The notes under the pieces: model-generated
Databases searched by the model: none
What the model saw: only the letters and a program-made list of their open reading frames with translations
Told to the model about the DNA's origin: nothing
Shown: one piece after another, positions 56,601-64,000 of the stretch
How positions within the stretch are numbered: the stretch's first letter is position 1
How the letters are laid out: each line of letters opens with the position of its first letter
DNA from: Marsupella aquatica
Taxonomy: Eukaryota; Marchantiophyta
Assembly (NCBI GenBank): GCA_973895155.1
Contig: OZ316899.1
Location: 14,508,001-14,572,000 of the forward strand
Direction of reading: 5' to 3'
DNA length: 64,000 bases
Position numbers and translations under genes: made by a program

Positions 56601-58230
56601 TGCAGACTACATGGATATTTTCTTCTCTGTTAAGCATGACCTAAGAACCCGTGTTGTCTTGGCATCAAAGGTATCTTGGTTCTTCCGATTGTGGAGGCTA
56701 TGGTTGAGGTATGGTGATCATTTTGTGATAGGGAATGCTGGATCTATCACAGAGAAGAACTTGATTTCTGTGCAGGCTTTCCATGATATCAACATGTCTT
56801 GTCATTTTGTAGTATTGTTAATCTGTGCCTTTCGGGACAAGTTCCCATATCTGCAAGTTCCATTTCACTTGTTGGGATCAGATTGTTGTGAGATATTTTT
56901 CAGCAAGGTAGGTGGCATGAGTGGCCATGAGAGAAATTATGACTTTGGATCTCTACTAGACAGTGCAGTGGGACTGAATCGACTAGCTGGATTAGAGTAT
57001 GGACCAAAGGGATTGAAGATACGTTGATCACATGATAAACAGGATCATGTTTGGGCAACTTTACATCCTCTGGATGAAGGAGAACAAGCTCCAAATTTAT
57101 TTGATTACTTTGCAGTTCAGACTAATGAGCTGGTTGTTGATGCTCTAAAGGAAGGTTTGCAGGAAGCAAAGGATTTGTTGTGCAAGCTGAACATGTCACC
57201 AAGGAGTTCTTTGCCAGCAACCAAAAGACGATGGTGGGTTCATCCTTGGGAGGTGGAGGCAGAGACTTCACCGGATACAAGTGTCATGAAAGAGGTTGTG
57301 TTATGTGATGATGCTAAAGACACAATTGAGCATTGAACTACTGTAGGCCCTAGACCTGAGCCCCCAATTGGAGAGTTTCTAGAGTTTGAAGATCTTGAAG
57401 AAGATCTCAATCGGATTGATTCATGGGACACTCTGGACAGTTAGGATTGTATTGAGCCACTAACAGTTGATGATTGTTCGATTGAGGTGGACACTAACCC
57501 ATTTTGTGAGATGGAGACACTAGGACATGAAGTAAGGCATGTCTTGGCTGGAGTTCAAGCAGACTTAACTGATGTGCAGACACCCCGGTCAGTAGTGTCT
57601 ACTATAACTTATGAGGGAAGGACTATCTACAAGTCCACTCTTGTGAGTCAATTGTGCTGCAATCCTTTCATGTCAAAGGATAGGCTAACTAGGATAGCCC
57701 AGAAGACCTATTACACTACTGGTAAGGAGAAGGAAAATGGTGACTCTGTGACTTGTTTGGTTGACATTGGTACTGATATAGCAGTTTTGTTTGAGTCTGC
57801 TATAGAGGTTGGTCCTTCTACCAGATCATCCAAGTCAAAGAAGAGGAAGGGAATAGATAAAGGGCCTGTTGTTGACGCAACATCTGCAAAGAAGGAATAT
57901 TGGTTGGGTAGGATTGAGTTTATGATACAGAAGAATGGCTCCCATTGGGTCAGACGTCGGAAAGCAATAGATCTGTTGGACAGGCCTGTACCTGCAGTTG
58001 GACAGAGTGGAAGTGTGTGCCGCTTGCAGTGTAATTGGTACAAATCTACTGGTAACAACAAAACTTTGTTCACTTATGACGCAATAGATGGACAATGGAT
58101 TGATATTGAGATAGTAATTTCAAATGTGAACTTGACAATGAAGTCTGGGATAGTTGACAGAGTGTATGTACTAGATGCAAGTGACTTGCAAGCTTTGACT
58201 GCATACATTCAAAGTGTGAGTAAATTGTGA
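53635..58230 (+). pseudogene. Transposase-like gene of the 10.4-kb transposon, RNase H-type
   Basis: One reading frame runs from 53,635 to 58,230, about 1,500 codons, broken by eleven stops (seven TAG, four TGA, no TAA) and one probable intron near 55,745-55,832. Order: an N-terminal module (53,635-54,000), a BED-like zinc finger (LECLECRETYGN), a C2H2-like finger (VRCTVCGKLQTDMCP, NLRQHLVSRDHM), a helical part, then candidate catalytic blocks: MFAEDETRI, GHASDGDAHRRKLMM, YGFGDQDPPHNGKK, DRQNWAGPQ, YLEVCADYMDIFFS and LLGSDCCEIFFSKVGG. D (AEDE), D (SDGD) and E (DCCE) could form a D-D-E triad. The blocks resemble uncharacterised transposase-like proteins seen in diverse eukaryotes (from memory). 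The C-terminal 250 residues (57,487-58,230) are unlike known families. Confidence 0.75.
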
Positions 58231-58854
58231 TATATAATTGACTATTGTTTATTAAAAGTAGTTTGTTGTGTGTGTATGTGATGCATGTGTAGGGTTAGTG
58301 GGAGGGAGTAGAGTAGGGGATGGCGGATTGGCAAATTGAGATTTATGCTCAATCAGGGGTTCAATTCCCCTCCGTCATGTGGACATCATCATGCATGAGT
58401 CTGTGAAGGAAGGTAGAGATGTGGACATCATCATGCTAGAGTTTACAGTGAAACAAGGTAGAGTACCGATGCCTTGAATAGGCAACCTAAGATGTTCGGT
58501 TACCTATTCATAGTATCTGGCACCCACCATGCTTCACTATTCAAGAGTAAAAACTACAAGTTGTTGGATGACAATGAATGCATTACAAGATATTCAGCTT
58601 CATGATGCAAATTCATTGAATGTATTGGAAATGCGCATCAATTTGCACAATTGGCTCTACACTATTGAGGTACTTTACTTTCCTTAATAGGCATTTTTTA
58701 AATCATCATAAAACTTTCCATAAAGTTTTATAGGGGTAAACAATTCAAAAAATGGCCGCTTTTCAGAAAGTAAGGGAGTGGGGAAAAAAAATTCACTTAA
58801 AAGTTAGGGGGTCCAGACCCTAAAACGTCGCACGCGATGTAGAGCCCTACATAC
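58231..58854. other. 3' region of the 10.4-kb transposon
   Basis: No gene. It holds a tRNA-like fold (58,320-58,378), a short direct repeat ATGTGGACATCATCATGC at about 58,377 and 58,420, and the subterminal sequence related to the short element at 60.8 kb. Confidence 0.6.
58320..58378 (+). other. tRNA-like structure lacking a D arm
   Basis: Acceptor ATGGCGG pairs with CCGTCAT (one G-U). TTGAG/CTCAA encloses a 7-base loop ATTTATG, and AGGGG/CCCCT encloses TTCAATT, a normal T loop. The A-box-like TGGCGGATTGG and B-box-like GGTTCAATTCC are present. The 9-base link replaces the D arm. Probably a tRNA-derived relic, not a functional gene. Confidence 0.45.
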
Positions 58855-58869
58855 AGTGACCCCCCCAAG
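58855..58869 (-). repeat. Right terminal inverted repeat of the 10.4-kb transposon
   Basis: AGTGACCCCCCCAAG, perfect inverse of the left end. Confidence 0.95.
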
Positions 58870-58877
58870 ATCACAAG
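58870..58877. repeat. Right 8-bp target duplication of the 10.4-kb transposon
   Basis: ATCACAAG, matching 48,455-48,462. Confidence 0.95.
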
Positions 58878-60315
58878 AGCAATGCTTATTGTGTTGATGC
58901 TTCCTGAATTTGTTGATTGCCTCCTTCAAGAGGTCCATTTCAACATGTTGCTTATAGCAACAAACGTTTCTGTCTTTCATAGGACAAATGTAGTAAGGCT
59001 TCATATATTGAAAAGACCTCAAGCCTATATGAACTCCATTCTTGTCTTTGTTGCAAAACTCCTGGAATTTCAGAAAAAACTCCACCTGAAAAAGATGCAA
59101 GCCTTGCCTCAAAACATATTCAATTGATTGTACATAAACAAAGATACAGTAGAGTTCAAATCGCTTACTGATGAACATGAAGCCTTGTACACTATTGTAA
59201 GCCCTATTTGAATGTCATTGATAATGACAAATTAACAAAATCTAACCTGGGTATCCTCCAACCAATGCACCCGATGCTCCTCGTACACCTTTCTACTCAA
59301 TCGTAGTCTAGCCTTGTCCTTGGGGCAAGGAGAGATTTGAGTATTTTATTCCCAAAACTTTTCCACATTTCTTTGGACTTCAGCTGAAATTTTGTCGCTT
59401 CTCACTTTCCTTTCCCCCACTGGAAACCTTATCGAATAATTGGAATCTATGGACTTCCTCCTTCTTGAAGCTTTATATGTGATTTGTCATTTTGTACCCA
59501 AAGCCCCAGCCACTGAAGTTTGATACCTATTCACTACTGTGGCCTCGCTTGCTAGTGTAACTGTCAAGATCTGCTTTGCACCTAGATGGTCTTTTCACTT
59601 TGCAGTTCTCACTTTTTGCAAGCAATTCTTTTCGGCAACTGCAGCAAGTATCGTTACATCTCTTTGATGGGTGCCAAAAACTGCAAGGAGGTAGTTCTTC
59701 AAGGAACAATGGAGCATAAACTTAGTGAAAAATAGTTTCCTTGGAGACAAATTAATCTGTCCAATCTACTCATGATGGATGTCACCTGAGACTGAACACT
59801 CAGTGTTCTCCTATTGGAATTCAATTCATCTTCTAAATCACCAGCAGACCCACATTGACAAGCCTCTGTGCGTGTATTACCCTTTTTCTTCTAGTATGTT
59901 GCTCGCTTCCTTTGAGCATCTCGTGCTCTAAACTCTATTGAAGCATAGGATTGACAATTTGCTTGCCTCAAAGCTGAACTCTCCCGCTGCAACTCTGAAG
60001 TTTGGCCATGCATGCTCTGGCTGAGAACTTGCCCATCTAAGGGCCAAAGACGTGCTTCTTGACGCCCTATATGCGACTGCGGAGAGTGTGTCTTCTTTGT
60101 ATCAATTTGTCACATTGTAATTGTGTAGTATGTAGGATGCTAGTAGCTTGTGTATTTGCATTCATTATGATGTTGGCAGCCTCTTGGGAAGCCTCCGCAC
60201 AAATTCTACTCGCTTCATTCTCAGCTGATGAAATCATTTGTTGGCATTTGTTTTGTGCATCTTCCAACAACCCCTGTCCAGCCACATTGCTACTATTACC
60301 ACCATGTGCAATCAA
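58870..60315 (-). pseudogene. 5' half of the interrupted transposase-like gene
   Basis: On the minus strand 59,178-58,870 encodes KPYYICPMKDRNVCCYKQHVEM...HNKHCSCD, ending at the target duplication and continuing across the insertion into CPIC at 48,454. Further upstream, in broken frames, are WHPSKRCNDTCCSCRKEL (59,709-59,527), KGNTRTEACQCGSAGDLEDEL (about 59,880-59,810) and a Gln/Ala-rich helix (60,315-60,067). Many stops and shifts separate these parts. The Cys-rich content suggests zinc-binding modules before the RNase H-like part. Confidence 0.5.
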
Positions 60316-60399
60316 TTGTCCATGGGTGATCCATTGCTGCCTATTACCATAGGACTTGCGTCTGCTAAGGTTTTGTCTTTCTTATCTCTCTCTTGCTAG

Positions 60400-60533
60400 G
60401 GCATCGTGGACTTTCAGGATGTTATTGCCCGGTGTGAACAGTGTGATAGGGTGAGGACTTCTTCCACATCTCGACAACCCACACTTCATCCACTCCCTAT
60501 TCAGGGCATGTTTTATCGTTGGTCATGTGATTT
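60400..60533 (+). pseudogene. Gypsy integrase zinc-domain fragment
   Basis: The translation contains DVIARCEQCDRVRT and LHPLPIQGMFYRWSCDF, typical of the integrase N-terminal CxxC part and start of the core in Ty3/gypsy elements. It is cut off at the short element starting near 60,534, and the other side does not continue it. Confidence 0.65.
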
Positions 60534-60859
60534 CTCAGGGGGGTCACTTCCACAAAAGTGGCACATCACGTGCGACGAAGTATAGGCCCATTTAAATGGT
60601 GTGGCGAAAGACTTCCAAAGTTTGGTGGAAGAACACATAGGGCATGTTTTATTGACTAATCTACTTTAAAGAACACATAGGCCTATTTAATTGCAAAAAA
60701 TATTTTCTTAATTTTTTTAGGGGTTTTTTAATAAAAATGACAAAATTTAAAGAAAGAAAGGGCTTTGCAAAAAAATATTTTTCACTTATAAGTTAGGGGG
60801 GTCAAACCTAAAACATTGCACGCAATGTATGGCCCTCCATATAGTGACCCCCCCCCAAG
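60534..60859. mobile_element. Short non-autonomous relative of the 10.4-kb transposon
   Basis: The left end has GGGGGGTCACTTCC and continues like 48,471 onward (CACATCACGTGCGACGAAGTATAGG). The right end has AGTGACCCCCCCCCAAG and continues inward like 58.8 kb. About 326 bp with no coding capacity. The outermost bases on the left (CTCAGG) differ from CTTGGG and no matching 8-bp flank is visible, so its integration may be old or rearranged. Confidence 0.8.
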
Positions 60860-61516
60860 GATGATGGAGTCCGTTGGGAGTTGGGATGCAGATAGGAACC
60901 TTACCTACATATTTGAGAGGAGTTCTAGCTGAGTGAGAAGGTAGTACCAAGATTGAGATGAAGTTCTTCAGGAAGGATGACGTCTTTATGTAGTTCTTCA
61001 AGAAGGATGACCTTTATGGAGTTTACAAGGGGGCTCATAAACATAGAAAATATTTTTGAGGAAATTAAATTCATTTGGGTTTTTACCATTCAGCAAACTA
61101 CTTGAGGCGGTAAGAGTAAAATGTGAAGCACTCAATCTATTCAAAGTTTTATCTACAATGAAAGCCAAATAAGGTATTTATATAAGAATCTAAATGTACT
61201 TTACATTGTTTTTGGTATTTAAACTATAAAATGGTTGGAAAATCCAAAAAAATACAAAACTTAAACTCTCTCTAACACAAAGCTATGGAGGAACTGAGAG
61301 CGGAGAGAGCAGAGAGAGCTCAAGTTGGTCTCTCTATGGTTTTTTGCATTTGCGTTCTTTGATTGTTCAGGTTTTAGATTTTTGGGAAGCACGCCGTCAG
61401 TCTCATTGGATTCAGGAGCATCGATCAATGCTTCATCCCAATACCTTTTGCACCGCGTTAGGTAGCAATTGGACTAACTTCTGATCAATAGAGGAACTCT
61501 TGCTTCATCCCTAGGA
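60860..61516. other. Unassigned sequence and probable LINE 5' region
   Basis: A short duplicated word GTAGTTCTTCA(A)GAAGGATGAC lies at 60,950-61,015. From about 61,260 the sequence probably belongs to the LINE 5' untranslated part. Confidence 0.35.
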
Positions 61517-63498
61517 ATGGACCTTTGTGGGCTGATCAGATGGATGCGGATTTTCAGGATGCTGCTGCCCTTGAAGAGAGATCCTTGGCTTCTCCCCCGG
61601 GCGCAGTTGCTACTCCTCATTTGGGTGCCCACCATGGATCTGGAGACCATAGGAATGACTCAGTGCAGCCTAAACCTTTACGTGAGCTCAGGGGAGAACT
61701 TAGAGATACCGATCATGGCAATGCGATGAATAATAGGGGATTGGAGAATAATGCAGAAATCATATCTTAGCTGCCATCGGGCCCATAGGAATGCGCATGC
61801 TCCCTTCCATGAACACATGATTTTTCTGGAGAGGATTCAGAATCTTGTTTAAATATACTAAAGACAACCTCAAACAACTCTAGGGAAGATTGGCCAAATA
61901 AACTCCATACTACTTTCAAGTGGTCAATTGACAAGGCTGCTCTTTCAGTTTTGGAATTTACAATTGCACCATGATGTGTTACTTCATTGATCGCACCCCT
62001 CTGCTTCCAGTCTTTTGCAATTGGGTTGAAGGCATTTTTATTAGAGATATGGGTTAGTCGGTATCGTAGATAAGATTTGTGGGCAACAATTTTTACATGA
62101 TTTCATTTGTACACCCGGAGCATAGAGATGCAGCATTAGATCTGGGCCCATTCTTCATGGATTGAAATGTTGTACGCACATTCCCTTGGGAGCCTTCTTT
62201 TGATGTGCGTAGTGAAACCTATACCAAACTACTTGTTTGGATTGAGATCCCTTTCTGTGCTTTGGTTCTTGAAGGTTGCAAGAAAAGAATTGTTGAATCC
62301 CTTGGGAAGCTTCTGTATTATATCCAGGGGGACATACAAAGTTCTTTTCCTCATGATCGTGCATGTATACTTTGGGATACATGTTGTGAGATCCCCCAAA
62401 GTGTGGAAGTTGAGATCATTGATGATATCACTATCTGGCAGCCGGTCACGTTCAAAAACATTCCTTACCACTGTTTTAGATGCAATGAACGGGGCCATTT
62501 AGCCAAACAGGGCAAAGCCTTTGAAGCAGAAGAGAATACAAATAATGAGCCCAAACTAGATAGAGTCTACAAAGAGGTGGAGGAGACGATTGCATCTGAC
62601 CGGGTGGCTCCACGGTCCACTGACTCTACTCGCGTTGAGTTTGGGGGGGCCATTGGGTTCCCCTCCTCGTGGCCCTAACACGGTCCGTGAGTGTTACAAC
62701 TGGTGCTGGCGCGGCTGGAGGATCTTTGGCTGATGGCCCTCCAGGGACGGTCCCTCCTGATCCTACGGCGGAGAGAACTAACTTTAACCCTGGCAATATC
62801 ATTGTTCTTTCAAGAGGCGGTAGTGTTATCAGCCCCAAGACACATTTGAATCAAAATCTGGCTTCGTCTCCGGCTGATGCGTCGATTGAAAAAGCTCACT
62901 CTCCCAGCATTGGCACCCCGGTTGGGGATGAGAATTCTTCTTTGTCCACCACCATCCTTCCAATTCCCCCGACTAATCGATCCAATGAAAACCGTCCTCC
63001 TCTTCTCAGAGACAATGCTCTCTTTGAAGATCGTAGAACGCTTGATGGACTCTTTGACTCTGAGGCTTGGCCAGCTCTAGGGAGAATATTTGATTTGCAG
63101 GCATTGAGGAAGCATGGAGAAGCGGAAATTGACATTCAGGATCCTCTGGACACAGTACTGAGCCCCTCCTCTCGTACTACAAAGCATACTTCAAACAAGG
63201 ATTATATGGACATTCTACCAGCCATGGGTGTTGAAGTGGTTTCTCTGCAGGGTGGTTATGATATCAAGATGTCAGAATATGAAGATATATTTTCAAGAGT
63301 CAGCTAAAGAAGGAGCAAGCACGTAAGCTGGAACTTTGAACTCCACCTGCTGATCAAAAGAAGAAAGATAAAAAGGGCGATAACAAGAAGGGTCGTTCTC
63401 TTCACTACCCTGCTCAAAAACCTCTTGCCCCGGACACACGCTCGACAACTAACTCCAACTTGGTTGTTCCGGTTTCCCCGGGGCGCCGTGCTAAATAA
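61517..63498 (+). pseudogene. L1-type LINE ORF1
   Basis: Start region 61,517-61,770, then a broken stretch. 62,205-62,678 encodes the DUF4283-like fold (ESLGKLLYYIQGD, VEVEIIDDITIWQPV) and a knuckle CFRCNERGHLAKQ, where the last Cys of CCHC is replaced. 62,669-63,307 continues in another frame with a Ser/Pro-rich tail and a basic end (KKKDKKGDNKKGR) to about 63,498. Frameshifts and stops make it inactive. ORF1 proteins of this type bind the LINE RNA. Confidence 0.75.
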
Positions 63499-63617
63499 GT
63501 TGTGAGAGGAATTTGGATGGGCCTTCCTCGGAAACTGCTGAATAGCATTTTCTGCTGGGATGGCCTCTCTTGTTTGTAGCTATAGACAAGAGTAGAAAGA
63601 ACTTAGGGACTACAGAA

Positions 63618-64000
63618 ATGGGAAATGAATTGTATATAGCTTCATGGAATGTCTGTGGCCTGTGCAAATCAAACAGGAAACATGTGGTGAAAAACTAGTC
63701 AGATTACCTTGCTTAAGACCTCACTGATTGCCTCAGCTTTACACAAGGTTAAAGCTGATAGATTTAGCTAGATTTAGCGCTCCGGTTGATCCTACCATAT
63801 TATCAGTATTTCTCTGCTGAGCTGGATGATGGTCGTGGGAGTACCTCTTTACTTATTCACCCCTCCCTTTCTATCACAGATTCTGGTGTAGTGGACAAAG
63901 GCTGCACTGCTTGGGTTAGAGTTACACACTCTATGGGCAACTTTGGATTAGTTAGTTTCTATGCACCTAATCTTCCCCATGAACTATTGTGGCATGAGCT
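63618..64000 (+). pseudogene. L1-type LINE ORF2, endonuclease start (partial)
   Basis: The start ATG at 63,618 gives MGNELYIASWNVCGL, the first block of an apurinic-type endonuclease. After stops near 63,696 and following, the frame resumes with WVRVTHSMGNFGLVSFYAPNLPHELLW, a later endonuclease block. The reverse transcriptase lies right of the window. Confidence 0.8.

Larger units (their letters stand above)
48463..58869 (+). mobile_element. 10.4-kb DNA transposon carrying BRCT, EDM2-like PHD and transposase-like genes
   Basis: Termini are CTTGGGGGGGTCACT and its perfect complement AGTGACCCCCCCAAG, 15 bp, flanked by ATCACAAG on both sides. Subterminal sequence is related between ends (GTGCGACG words), with a related left end at 6289 (inverted) and related ends on a short element at 60,534-60,859. 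Plus-strand genes occupy 51,127-58,230; the first 2.6 kb is non-coding with repeats. The target was a minus-strand transposase-like gene. I cannot assign the superfamily: the 8-bp duplication allows hAT, P, Mutator or Zisupton-like groups. Every gene now has stops, so the copy is defective. Confidence 0.95.

Noticed and set aside
60860-60867. Possible 8-bp duplication of the short element
   Set aside because: Left flank TGTGATTT and right flank GATGATGG do not match convincingly.

Overview
The window looks like repeat-dense nuclear DNA of a land plant. I see no ordinary host gene in it; nearly everything belongs to transposable elements, several nested inside each other. The plant assignment rests on a CACTA (En/Spm) element with tnp2, DUF4218- and DUF4216-like regions, Ty3/gypsy elements with tRNA-Asp-type primer sites and accessory ORFs, an L1-type LINE, and a PHD cassette resembling plant EDM2. 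The species cannot be named from the sequence. A large-genome, possibly non-flowering, plant is only a guess.

Layout. 1-4.2 kb: 3' end of a Ty3/gypsy element (integrase tail, accessory ORF relic, LTR). 4.2-5.8 kb: a broken minus-strand coiled-coil ORF. 5.83-7.16 kb: an inverted copy of a segment found again at 47.6-48.9 kb. 7.7-16.6 kb: an inverted LTR fragment and minus-strand relics of retroelement accessory ORFs. 16,914-41,332: a CACTA transposon flanked by the 3-bp duplication ACT, holding a minus-strand tnp2/SET unit and a plus-strand tnpA-like gene. The tnpA-like gene is split by a nearly new 13.5-kb Ty3/gypsy element (25,517-39,064; identical-length 1,390-bp LTRs; target duplication GGCTT). 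41.5-44.5 kb: truncated gag-pol of another gypsy element, followed by its LTR and AT-rich sequence. 48,463-58,869: a 10.4-kb DNA transposon (15-bp inverted termini, 8-bp duplication ATCACAAG) inserted into an older transposase-like gene whose halves lie at 47.5-48.46 and 58.87-60.3 kb. 60.5-60.9 kb: a short element with the same termini. 61.3-64 kb: 5' part of an L1-like LINE.

Two systems deserve most attention. The 10.4-kb transposon carries a BRCT module, an EDM2-like PHD array and a long transposase-like gene with putative D-D-E residues. The CACTA element encodes a SET-domain protein whose first exon can splice in frame either to the SET exon or to the tnp2 exons, so one promoter could yield a transposase and a methyltransferase-like protein with a shared Cys-rich N-terminus. 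The young gypsy element adds a gag/pol stop codon in a readthrough context, a duplicated polypurine tract flanking an accessory ORF, and a second retropepsin-like domain. Gene models below come from reading frames and splice-like junctions by eye; family names come from motif recognition, not database searches.
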